Positions 8,816-16,800 of a DNA stretch of 64,000 nt are shown one piece after another. The notes under the pieces are model-generated. The model was given only the letters and a program-made list of their open reading frames with translations, made no database searches and was not told the origin of the DNA. The translations under genes were made by a program, and so were the position numbers. Position 1 is the stretch's first letter. The number at the start of each line of letters is the position of its first letter. The DNA is from Paraburkholderia sp. (GTDB taxonomy: Bacteria; Pseudomonadota; Gammaproteobacteria; Burkholderiales; Burkholderiaceae), in the NCBI RefSeq assembly GCF_028283785.1, contig NZ_JAPWKB010000007.1, positions 98,512-162,511 on the forward strand, given 5' to 3'.

Positions 8816-9544
8816 TCAACCCGCTTCGGGCGGGGTGCCTTGCCATTGCCTGACGACGGATTTGACCCAGGCGTCCGGGTCTTTCATCAGATACGTCAAC
8901 GTGCCGGTGCGGCTGGCGGGCAGGAAACACAGCGTGATCGAACTGACCGCGTTCTCCCACACGTAGACCGGCAAGGTGCCCAGCGCCGGCGAAGCGTGAT
9001 CGGCCGTCTGCGACGCTTGCGCGCTCTGTCGCACGAGGTGCGGCGGCCCGTAGCGTTCGCCGAGTGCGTCGCGCAGATCCTCGGCCGTGACCTCGTCGAT
9101 CACGAACGAAATCTCGTAGAGCCGCAACGCGCTCTGACCGTCTTTGCGGGCGAAACGCAGCACGTGATCCTGTGCCGGCGTTCCGTCCACGACGGCTTGC
9201 GAGACCGCCCAGCCATCCGACCCGCGATGGGCCCAGCGACACGCGACGACCATGCTTTCGCGCGCCTTCAGACGCATGCCGAGCGAACCGGCCAGCAGGT
9301 CGGTTTCGCAGACCGGCACGCTGCCCAGCGGCGTCGCGCGCACGGTCGAACCAGCGCGGAATTCGTCGAGCGTGATGCCCAGCGGAATGCCGCGAAACGC
9401 ATACGGCGCATTCGCTGTATTCGACGCACTGGACGAAGCCGCCGCGCCGGTCGCGGACGATCCGGCTGTCGCGGCAACTGGCGCAAGCGCGGCGCAAAGG
9501 CCGGATAGCAAGGCCAGCGAACGGACGATCAGGTGCGGTTTCAT
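8816..9544 (-). CDS. Secreted protein of unknown function
   Basis: Start ATG 9544 chosen because GGAG lies 8 nt upstream and the protein then begins MKPHLIVRSLALLSGLCAAL, a signal peptide. The product is 242 aa with a Ser/Ala/Thr-rich linker after the signal. The mature region begins with APYAFRGIPLGITLDEFRAG, a pattern seen in small periplasmic proteins, and has three or four Cys residues that could form disulfides. No enzyme motif recognised. It lies between the DUF6726-like lipoprotein and flgH, all minus strand, suggesting a shared transcript. Confidence 0.75.
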   Translation of the reverse strand: MKPHLIVRSLALLSGLCAALAPVAATAGSSATGAAASSSASNTANAPYAFRGIPLGITLDEFRAGSTVRATPLGSVPVCETDLLAGSLGMRLKARESMVVACRWAHRGSDGWAVSQAVVDGTPAQDHVLRFARKDGQSALRLYEISFVIDEVTAEDLRDALGERYGPPHLVRQSAQASQTADHASPALGTLPVYVWENAVSSITLCFLPASRTGTLTYLMKDPDAWVKSVVRQWQGTPPEAG

Positions 9545-9572
9545 ATCCAGTGCTCCGGATGGCGCAAATGCT

Positions 9573-9770
9573 TTAATCGATGATGTCGGCGCAGGCGTCG
9601 AACGGCGCCGAGGCTGCGTGCCCAACGACCGGCACGATCTTCACGGCGGCGGACGTAATCCGGCACGGCAACGCTGCGAGCGCGCAGCCATCCAGCGGCA
9701 GCAACGCTGCGCCCAACGTCAGCCATGCGGCAGCACGAAGCAGGCGAGTAACAAAACGCGAATTCGACAC
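9573..9770 (-). CDS. Small DUF6726-like lipoprotein
   Basis: 65 aa, start GTG 9770. Hydrophobic signal ends in a lipobox-like LLPLDGCALAAL, and the mature peptide of about 38 aa reads ALPCRITSAAVKIVPVVGH and ends DACADIID. I recognise this as the pattern of a short uncharacterised lipoprotein family (DUF6726) found in Burkholderiales; the family name is from memory. Function unknown. It is 29 bp upstream of the secreted-protein gene. Confidence 0.7.
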   Translation of the reverse strand: MSNSRFVTRLLRAAAWLTLGAALLPLDGCALAALPCRITSAAVKIVPVVGHAASAPFDACADIID

Positions 9771-9785
9771 GACGGTCTCTTCTAG

Positions 9786-9959
9786 TCAGGCAGTGGTATT
9801 GATGCGATTGCCGATCATCGGGCTAATCGGCTTCGGCTCGGGTTCGGTCCGCGAATCGGGGATCCCGGGCATGGATGCGCCGGGATACGAACGGCCGAGC
9901 GGCGTGTTAAGACTGGTATTCGGCGTAGGGACCGAACCCACGGGGTTCTGAATCGTCAT
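9786..9959 (-). CDS. Small hypothetical protein, 57 aa
   Basis: ATG at 9959, preceded by GAGG at 6-nt spacing, runs 57 codons to TGA at 9786. The peptide starts MTIQNPVGSVPTPNTS, is rich in Pro, Ser and Thr, and ends KPISPMIGNRINTTA. No signal or membrane segment. The good ribosome-binding site and its place at the head of the minus-strand set (16 bp before the DUF6726-like gene) favour a real gene. Function unknown. Confidence 0.55.
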   Translation of the reverse strand: MTIQNPVGSVPTPNTSLNTPLGRSYPGASMPGIPDSRTEPEPKPISPMIGNRINTTA

Positions 9960-10395
9960 GTGAGCCTCGTTTGACGCTGTTTCGAAAAGTTGCCGCCGTC
10001 GCCGCGTGACAGATATTTCGCTTCGTCAGGACAGCGGAAAGTTCGTGCGGAATACGAGAACGGCTACAACATGACGAATCTTCGCGCTCCCCTGTTCGCT
10101 GCGATGCACGAAGCAAAGCGCGCTTTTCTACAGTGCTTACGAGGAGTTTCGAGGCATTTCTTTTTGGTGAGACTTCTTGCCCTGGGTGTTGCGCGGTAAC
10201 AAAGAGGGTGGCATCCCGGTAAGGCATTAATGGTTTGTATTGCGAAAGATAGCAACGACCCTCTGTCGCATCGCCTTACGCAATAAGCCTCTCCGGGCGA
10301 CCCGCCAAAAATCGGCGGCCGCGATGTATGGATGCGTAAGTAATAGTAAGAAAACGGATAGGCGAGCTTCAGAGACCCCAGTCTAAAATTTGGAC
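9960..10395. other. Divergent intergenic region
   Basis: Separates the minus-strand envelope genes from the plus-strand two-component pair. No convincing gene. AT-richer segments near 10325-10360 hold CGTAAGTAATAGTAAG (from 10335), which shares an 11-mer with the region upstream of the lipoprotein gene at 6349. Probably carries both divergent promoters. Confidence 0.5.
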
Positions 10396-11136
10396 ATGAA
10401 TCCACAGGTCCTAATCGTTGACGACGACCCGGTCGTGCGCGATCTGCTTTGCAGGTTTTTGCAATCGAACGGCTTCGATGCGTCCGTGCTGCACGACGGC
10501 ACACACTTGCAACGCCGGCTCGAACGCGAACGTCCGTCGGTTGTTGTGCTCGACATCATGATGCCGAACACCGACGGCCTGCGCGCGCTCACCGCGTTGC
10601 GCGCCGCCGGTGACGACATCCCGGTCATCTTCGTTACCGCACGCGGTACGGTGGCGGATCGCATCGTCGGTCTGTCGCTCGGCGCAGACGACTACCTGAC
10701 GAAGCCGTTCGATCCGCGCGAGTTGCTCGCGCGCATCCAGACGGTGCTTCGCCGGCGTGGTCCGTCGACGACGAGCGCGCCCGAAGCGCGCAAGCCGTAC
10801 AAGTTCGGTCCGTTCGAACTCGACTTCGCAACCCGCACGCTGTCGCGCGACGACACGCGTCTGGCGTTGCGCGATAGCGAATTCGCGCTGCTGAAGATCT
10901 TCGTCAATAACCCGTACAAGGTGCTGTCGCGCGTGCTGATTCACGATCTCGTGCATCGCGACAATCTCGCCTTCCGCGACCGTAGCCTCGACGTGCCGAT
11001 CTGGCGTCTGCGCCGCGTGATCGAGGACGATCCGTCCAATCCGTGTTACGTGCAGACGGTGCGCGGCAAGGGTTACGTGTTCGTCCCCGACGCCGACGGC
11101 ACGCCCTTCACGCCCGGAGCCGCGCCCGACGCATGA
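10396..11136 (+). CDS. OmpR-family response regulator
   Basis: Start ATG 10396 (MNPQVLIVDDDPVVRDLL); an in-frame TTG two codons earlier is less likely. The product is 246 aa. Receiver domain with DDD acidic pocket, phospho-acceptor Asp in VVVLDIMMPNTDG, Thr/Lys in LTKPFDPRELLARI; C-terminal winged helix ending VQTVRGKGYVFVPD. It regulates transcription when phosphorylated by the adjacent kinase, with which it overlaps by 4 bp. Close paralogue of the regulator at 7205-7957: both begin MNxQ(V/I)L and share DDDPVVRDL. Confidence 0.95.
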   Translation: MNPQVLIVDDDPVVRDLLCRFLQSNGFDASVLHDGTHLQRRLERERPSVVVLDIMMPNTDGLRALTALRAAGDDIPVIFVTARGTVADRIVGLSLGADDYLTKPFDPRELLARIQTVLRRRGPSTTSAPEARKPYKFGPFELDFATRTLSRDDTRLALRDSEFALLKIFVNNPYKVLSRVLIHDLVHRDNLAFRDRSLDVPIWRLRRVIEDDPSNPCYVQTVRGKGYVFVPDADGTPFTPGAAPDA

Positions 11137-12449
11137 GGAATCCGTTGAACACGCTGTTCGGCAGAATGGCGTTGCTGTCGACGGCCGTGCTGTTCGCGAT
11201 TCAGGCAGGCTGGTTCGTGATGGTGGTGGTGCAACCGCCGCGTCATGAAGTCGACGGCTTTGCGCGCGGCGTGATGCTCGCGCTGCAAGCCGTGAACGGA
11301 GAGCCGGTCAGAGGCACCGAACTCGCACCCGCGTTGCGCGTGCATCTCGTGCCGACGTGGAACATGCCGTCCACGATCCGTCTGCGCCCGCCGATCGACA
11401 AACCGCTGATCGAATTGACGCGTCAGCTCGCCAACAACCTGCCGCCCGGCACCCGCATCTCCGTGGACGATTCGCGTCCTCCACGGCTTTGGGTGTTGTA
11501 TCCGGGCAAGTCGATGTGGGTCGTGGTGCCGGTCGATGTGCCGCCGCGCCCGCGCTTCATCATCGAAGCCGTGTCGATGCTCGCCGCTGCGCTGATCCTC
11601 TCGCTATTTGCCGTCTGGCAAATGCAGCGACCGCTTTCGCGCGTCGCCGATGCCGCGCGCGCGTTCGGTTCGGGCGCGCGTCCGGAACCGGTGGACGTCC
11701 ACGGGCCGCGCGAGTTGCGCGATCTGATCGGTTCGTTCAACGACATGATGCGGCGCATCAACGAAGCCGGCGACGACCAGGCGGTGATGCTGGCCGGCGT
11801 CGCACACGATCTGAAAGCGCCGCTGACGCGGATGAAATTGCGGGCGACCGTGCTGGTCGCGGAAAACGAACGCGCCGGGCTGATTCGCGACGTCGATTCG
11901 TTGACCAATATCGTCCAGCAGTTTCTCGAATTCGCCGGACAGGCCGCCGATGCCGGTGCGCCCGTCGAAGTGGAAGAGTTTCTGCGCGAGCAGTTTTCGT
12001 CGTCGCTGGAAGTGTCGGACGAACACGCGATGCCCGCCGACGCGCCGCTCCCCGACGCCGACGAACCGCCGCTGTTCACGCTCGATCTTCGAGCCGGGCC
12101 GCAATTCACATTGCCCCGCACGTTGCTCGACCGGCTGGTGACGAATCTGGTGGATAACGCGCTCGAACACGGCGCGCCGCCCGTCGACATCACCACGTTG
12201 CGCGACGACGATCACTGGGTGATCTGCGTGCGCGATCACGGCGGCGGCATTCCGCCCGACCGGATCGCCGCGGCGATGAAACCGTTCGTGCGGCTCGATG
12301 CGGCGCGTGGCGGCGAAGGACACTGCGGACTGGGACTCGCGATCGTCGCGCGTCTTGCACACGATCGCGGCGGACGCTGCGACGTCGACAATCATCCGGA
12401 TGGCGGTTTGCGAATCCGGATCGCGTTGCCGGTCGCGCGCGCCGACTGA
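11133..12449 (+). CDS. Sensor histidine kinase
   Basis: Begins with ATG 11133 overlapping the regulator stop (ATGA); 438 aa. One membrane segment near residues 12-33, a periplasmic domain of about 110 aa, a second membrane segment near 143-162, then HAMP (QMQRPLSRVADAARAFGSG). The H-box is VAHDLKAPLTRMK with His225. The N-box is LVTNLVDNALEHG, followed by CVRDHGGGIP (G1) and GLGLAIVARL (G2). This is an EnvZ-like layout. The inducing signal is unknown. A strong terminator follows about 170 bp downstream, closing the two-gene operon. Confidence 0.95.
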   Translation: MRNPLNTLFGRMALLSTAVLFAIQAGWFVMVVVQPPRHEVDGFARGVMLALQAVNGEPVRGTELAPALRVHLVPTWNMPSTIRLRPPIDKPLIELTRQLANNLPPGTRISVDDSRPPRLWVLYPGKSMWVVVPVDVPPRPRFIIEAVSMLAAALILSLFAVWQMQRPLSRVADAARAFGSGARPEPVDVHGPRELRDLIGSFNDMMRRINEAGDDQAVMLAGVAHDLKAPLTRMKLRATVLVAENERAGLIRDVDSLTNIVQQFLEFAGQAADAGAPVEVEEFLREQFSSSLEVSDEHAMPADAPLPDADEPPLFTLDLRAGPQFTLPRTLLDRLVTNLVDNALEHGAPPVDITTLRDDDHWVICVRDHGGGIPPDRIAAAMKPFVRLDAARGGEGHCGLGLAIVARLAHDRGGRCDVDNHPDGGLRIRIALPVARAD

Positions 12450-12618
12450 TTGCGGCGCGGCCACGTCCGGCCGCGCCTTCTCTTCCCGACTACGCAAAAG
12501 GCGTAACGCGCCGCGACGCGATGACGCATCGCGCGCACTTACGCTACCTTACAGCTCGATTTTTATCGGATGAGACGACCTATAGTTCGTCTCGGCAACC
12601 TCGATGCCGCCCTTTCTG

Positions 12619-12654
12619 GTCCGCCTGCAAATGTGGGGCGGACTGTTTTTTTTT
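12619..12654 (+). terminator. Rho-independent terminator after kinase gene
   Basis: Perfect 7-bp stem GTCCGCC (12619-12625) / GGCGGAC (12637-12643) followed by TG and a run of T to 12654. It closes the response regulator-kinase operon. Confidence 0.85.
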
Positions 12655-12683
12655 GGGGCGCCCGAACGGGGCGCAAACGGGTA

Positions 12684-13658
12684 TCAGCCGACCAGTCGCG
12701 CGCGCAGCGTGTCGATGGTAGATTGGGACAGACCGAGTCCGTCGGTCAGATAGCTTTGCATCGTGCCGAAGCTGGCCTGCACCTGATCGAAACCCGCCTG
12801 AAGAATGCTGTCCTGCACGCCGAAGATCGGCGCTGTGGCTTGCGCGGCGGCTTCGCCGCGTTGCGCCTCGATCTCCGCGACGTGCGCCTTGATGGATTGC
12901 GACGAATAGACATTCGTCAGCAGATAGTCCTGCATGATCACTTCGAACGGCACGTTGGCGATGCTCAGCAGCACCGCCGCCACCCAGCCCGCGCGATCCT
13001 TTCCTGCCTGCGAGTGAATCAGCTGCGTACCCGGCGTGTTCGCCAGTTGCGTCAGCAGTGCGCCGAAGTTGGCCCGCTGCTTCGGATCGGTCACGTAGTG
13101 CCGCTCCTGCTCTTCCATCGCCGCGATCACGTTGCCCTGCATGTCGCCGTTCAAGTAACAGCTCATCGGCGCATCGGCGCTGCCCGTCACGTTGATGTTC
13201 GTATAAGCCGCGCCGACCGGCATCACGTCTTGCGTATGCGAGACTTCGGCGGGTGTGCGCAGGTCGTAGATCATCGCGATGCCGAGCGCATTGAGCGTGG
13301 CTTCGTCGGCCTGGCTCAAGGTCAGCACGTTCGAGCGATAGAACGCGCCGCGCACCACCTGCTTGCCGTCGACGGTCGGATAACCGGCTGCCGCGCCGCC
13401 GATATCGCGGAAGTTATCCACCGACGACAGTCTTGCCGTCGGCTTCGCATCGGAGCCGACACCGCCGCCGCATGCGGACAGCAAACTGCTGCCCAGACCC
13501 GACATCAGCATGACGCTCGCCGAGCCTTTCAGGAACGCGCGACGCGAACCCGAAACCGCACGGGGTGCATCCACGTGCACATTTCCGTGCAGGTTTGCGA
13601 CCGATGCCGCACTACGGGCACCGCCGAAAGGCAAACTGATTTTCTCGGTGAAATTCAT
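12684..13658 (-). CDS. Tat-exported tyrosine-phosphatase-family protein lacking catalytic Cys
   Basis: Start ATG 13658 (MNFTEKISLPFGG), 324 aa. A twin-arginine signal GSRRAFLKGSAS is followed by a hydrophobic core and a possible lipobox LLSACGGG, so it is probably exported folded. The mature part follows the PF13350 tyrosine/lipid phosphatase pattern: VDNFRDIGG, then YRSNVLTLSQADE, and IYDLRTPAEV. The P-loop reads HSQAGKDRAGW where the family has HCxAGKDRTGW: the nucleophile is Ser (residue 216, codon TCG) and the Thr is Ala. It may therefore bind but not dephosphorylate substrate. Flanked by the two-component operon and a divergent MFS gene. Confidence 0.85.
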   Translation of the reverse strand: MNFTEKISLPFGGARSAASVANLHGNVHVDAPRAVSGSRRAFLKGSASVMLMSGLGSSLLSACGGGVGSDAKPTARLSSVDNFRDIGGAAAGYPTVDGKQVVRGAFYRSNVLTLSQADEATLNALGIAMIYDLRTPAEVSHTQDVMPVGAAYTNINVTGSADAPMSCYLNGDMQGNVIAAMEEQERHYVTDPKQRANFGALLTQLANTPGTQLIHSQAGKDRAGWVAAVLLSIANVPFEVIMQDYLLTNVYSSQSIKAHVAEIEAQRGEAAAQATAPIFGVQDSILQAGFDQVQASFGTMQSYLTDGLGLSQSTIDTLRARLVG

Positions 13659-14077
13659 TGAGTGTCTTGGTAAGGCGCCCACCGCGCGGGATGGCACTAA
13701 ATTGCGTGGAGGCGGCCCCACTGGGGCGGCTCGGGCGTCGACGACGAAGCGCGACCGCGCGAGTGTAACGGACGATAATTTTTACGGGGTTACACGGTAG
13801 TAATCAGTAAGGAACAGAAATCGATTGCCCCGCCTTTGGGCATACCCATTCTACTGATGATTTCATTGAGTTTTTTGAATTTTCCAGCGGACCGCGTCAG
13901 AGCATCCGCAAGCCGTTTCGGGCTGTTTTCCACGTTTTTTTCGGGCTGGTTCGATGCCCTGTGCCACCCGTAAAATACGGGCCAGTATCCGGCGCGTCGA
14001 GCGCCGCACGACTACTCAATATTTCTTACACGAACTAGACACCGCGCGAGCGTCGTAACACGATCCCCGGAGACAGG
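13659..14077. other. Divergent intergenic region phosphatase-like / MFS
   Basis: About 420 bp without a gene. It includes AT-richer stretches near 13770-13890. AGTAATCAGTAAGG at 13799-13812 resembles the direct-repeat-like AGTAATAGTAAG at 10339. Should contain promoters for both flanking genes. Confidence 0.5.
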
Positions 14078-15337
14078 ATGGCGTCATTTCAGTGGTTCAC
14101 GGAGTTGACAACCCGCGAGCGCCGCACGCTCTACGCAGGCTTTGGCGGTTACGCAGTCGACGCGTTCGACTTCATGATCTACTCGTTTCTGATTCCTACG
14201 CTAATCGCCACGTGGGGAATGACCAGGAGCGAAGCCGGGATGATCGCCACCAGTTCGCTGATCTCGTCGGCGATCGGCGGATGGCTGGCCGGCATTCTCG
14301 CCGACCGTTACGGCCGGGTCCGCGTGCTGCAATGGACCATCGCCACCTTCGCCCTCTTCACCTGTCTGTCCGGCTTCACCCATTCGTTCTGGCAATTGCT
14401 GACCACCCGCACGCTGCAAGGGATCGGTTTCGGCGGAGAGTGGTCGGTGGTGACGATCATGATGGCCGAGACGATCCGTTCGCCGCAGCATCGCGCGAAG
14501 GCGGTCGGCACGGTGCAGAGCAGCTGGTCGGTCGGCTGGGCGGCGGCGGCCATTCTGTACTGGGCGTTCTTCGCGCTGTTGCCCGAACAATACGCATGGC
14601 GCGCGTGCTTCTGGATCGGCCTGTTGCCCGCGCTGTGGATCATCTATATCCGCCGCAACGTCAGCGATCCCGAGATTTATCTGACTACGCGCCGCGCCCG
14701 CGACAGCGGCCTCGACACCTCGCACTTCCTGCAGATCTTTAGCGGCCCGCACCTGAAGACGACGATCCTCGGCAGCGTGTTGTGCACCGGGATGCTCGGC
14801 GGCTATTACGCGATCACCACCTGGCTGCCCACGTATCTGAAGACGGTGCGTCACCTGTCGGTGTTCAACACCAGCGGCTATCTGATCGTGCTGATCGTCG
14901 GGTCGTTCACCGGTTATATCGTCGGCGCGATTCTCTGCGACAAGATCGGCCGGCGCGCGTCGTTCATGCTGTTCGCGATCGGGTCGTTCGTCCTCGGCAT
15001 GGCCTACACGATGCTGCCCATCACCGACAACGCGATGCTGCTGCTCGGCTTTCCGCTCGGCATCGTCGTGCAGGGTATTTTCGCGGGCGTCGGCGCGTAT
15101 CTGTCCGAGCTGTATCCGAATGCGATTCGCGGCTCGGGGCAAGGCTTTTGCTACAACCTCGGGCGTGGACTCGGCTCGTTCTTCCCGATTCTCGTCGGCA
15201 CCTTCGCGCAGCAGATGGCGCTCGTGAAGGCGATGGGGATCGTGGCCGGCGCGGGATATCTGCTGGTGATCGTCGCGGCCTTATGTCTGCCGGAGACAAA
15301 GGGCAAATCGCTGTCGGCGACGGCGCAAGCGTCGTGA
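14078..15337 (+). CDS. MFS transporter (sialate/lactate:H+ symporter-like)
   Basis: 419 aa, start ATG 14078 with GGAGA upstream. Twelve hydrophobic segments are apparent. The first helix carries YAGFGGYAVDAFDFMIYSFL with an Asp pair, and the loop 2-3 motif is GILADRYGRVRVL. RTLQGIGFGGEWSV is typical of the SHS-like and aromatic-acid symporter branches. The central loop (about residues 200-225) is hydrophilic. Substrate likely a small organic acid; which one cannot be told from sequence. The next gene, 166 bp downstream, is an amino-acid dehydrogenase, so uptake and oxidation of the same compound is possible. Confidence 0.9.
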   Translation: MASFQWFTELTTRERRTLYAGFGGYAVDAFDFMIYSFLIPTLIATWGMTRSEAGMIATSSLISSAIGGWLAGILADRYGRVRVLQWTIATFALFTCLSGFTHSFWQLLTTRTLQGIGFGGEWSVVTIMMAETIRSPQHRAKAVGTVQSSWSVGWAAAAILYWAFFALLPEQYAWRACFWIGLLPALWIIYIRRNVSDPEIYLTTRRARDSGLDTSHFLQIFSGPHLKTTILGSVLCTGMLGGYYAITTWLPTYLKTVRHLSVFNTSGYLIVLIVGSFTGYIVGAILCDKIGRRASFMLFAIGSFVLGMAYTMLPITDNAMLLLGFPLGIVVQGIFAGVGAYLSELYPNAIRGSGQGFCYNLGRGLGSFFPILVGTFAQQMALVKAMGIVAGAGYLLVIVAALCLPETKGKSLSATAQAS

Positions 15338-15503
15338 CGCCGCCGCGTCGCGAGCGCGGGCCGATGCGCGCTTCGATGCACGCACGGGCGTCAGCAGCAA
15401 TAATGCGGGCTTTCGTCCGACGGTTGATTCACGCATTCCGACGCGCGCCGGACGATACCGTCATCCACGCGGCACTCGCGGCTCTACCCGAGGCAGTACC
15501 CAC

Positions 15504-16787
15504 ATGAAAACGATCGTTCTCGGCGGCGGTGTGATCGGCGTCGCCACCGCCTTCTACCTGCGCGCGAACGGCTGCGACGTGACCGTCATCGAGCGCGAAC
15601 CGGATGTCGCGCTCGGCACGAGCTTCGGCAACGCCGGGGTGATCGCGCCGGGCTACGTAACGCCGTGGGCTGCGCCGGGAATGCCCGCCAAGATCCTGAA
15701 ATATCTGTTCAAGCCGGCCTCGCCGCTGATCTTCCGTCCCACCTTCGATCCCGCGCAATGGCGCTGGATCTCGCGGTGGCTGCGCGAATGCGATCTCGAA
15801 CGGTTTCGCGTCAACAAGCAACGGATGCAGCGCGTCGCGTATTACAGCCGCTCGTGTCTGCACGAGTTCCGCGGCCGGTATCCGTTCGATTACGGCCGCA
15901 GCAAAGGCTATCTGCAACTGTTTCGCAGCGAGTACGACGTCGAGCTCGCGCAACCGGCGCTGGAGGTGTTGCGCGACGCGGGCATCGCGCATCGCGAAGT
16001 CAGCGCCGCGCAATGCGTCGAGATCGAACCCGGCTTGCGCTGGGCGCGTCAGACGCCGCTCGCCGGACTGTATCTGCCCGACGACGAAGCCGGCGACTGC
16101 GCGCGCTTCACCCGCGAGCTGCGCGCGATCTGCGAAACCAACGGCGTGCAGTTCCGCTTCGACACGCACATCGCCGCGCTCGATATCGAAGGCGGCGCCG
16201 TGCGCGGCGTGCGGGTGCAGGACACGCTGGACAGCACACGCGCCGAAGAAACGTTGACCGCCGACGCGGTGATCGTCGCGCTCGGCGTCGATAGCGCGGA
16301 CCTGCTCGCGCCGCTCGGCGTGAAAGTGCCGCTGTATCCGGTCAAGGGCTATTCGGCGACGCTGCCGATCGTCGATGACGAGAAAGCGCCGCGCGCCGCG
16401 CTGATGGACGAATCGCTGAAAACGGCGATCACGCGCTTCGGTCCGAATCTGCGCGTGGCGGGCACGGCGGAACTCGGCAACCGTCGCTCGACGCTGCGCG
16501 AGCAGGCGTTGCAGACACTGCTGAAGGTGTTGACCGACTGGTTTCCTCACGCGGCGCAGTCGTCGTCCGCGCATTTCTGGGTCGGCCGCCGCCCGATGAC
16601 GCCCGACGGCGCGCCGTTGCTCGGCGCATCGGGTGTCGGCAATCTGTGGCTGAACGTCGGGCACGGATCGACCGGCTGGGCGATGTCGATGGGTTCGGGC
16701 AAGGTCGTCGCCGATCTGGTCGCGCACAGGAAGCCCGAAATCGATCTCGACGGACTGACGGTCGAACGTTACCGGCGGCGCAGCTAG
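15504..16787 (+). CDS. dadA: D-amino-acid dehydrogenase (DadA-like)
   Basis: 427 aa, start ATG 15504. N-terminal FAD motif MKTIVLGGGVIGVATAFYL, followed by EREPDVALGTSFGNAGVIAP and the YVTPWAAPGMP segment characteristic of DadA. The C-terminal FAD contact is WLNVGHGSTGWAMSMGSGK. The enzyme oxidises D-amino acids to 2-oxo acids at the inner membrane, passing electrons to the respiratory chain. No alanine racemase (dadX) is adjacent, so it may be one of several DadA paralogues. It converges on the exopolysaccharide operon 13 bp downstream. Confidence 0.93.
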   Translation: MKTIVLGGGVIGVATAFYLRANGCDVTVIEREPDVALGTSFGNAGVIAPGYVTPWAAPGMPAKILKYLFKPASPLIFRPTFDPAQWRWISRWLRECDLERFRVNKQRMQRVAYYSRSCLHEFRGRYPFDYGRSKGYLQLFRSEYDVELAQPALEVLRDAGIAHREVSAAQCVEIEPGLRWARQTPLAGLYLPDDEAGDCARFTRELRAICETNGVQFRFDTHIAALDIEGGAVRGVRVQDTLDSTRAEETLTADAVIVALGVDSADLLAPLGVKVPLYPVKGYSATLPIVDDEKAPRAALMDESLKTAITRFGPNLRVAGTAELGNRRSTLREQALQTLLKVLTDWFPHAAQSSSAHFWVGRRPMTPDGAPLLGASGVGNLWLNVGHGSTGWAMSMGSGKVVADLVAHRKPEIDLDGLTVERYRRRS

Positions 16788-16800
16788 CGGTTGCGCGCGC

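Noticed and set aside
9990..10199. 69-codon plus-strand frame between the small-protein gene and the second regulator
   Set aside because: Weak start, no conserved pattern and it covers a region better explained as divergent promoters.
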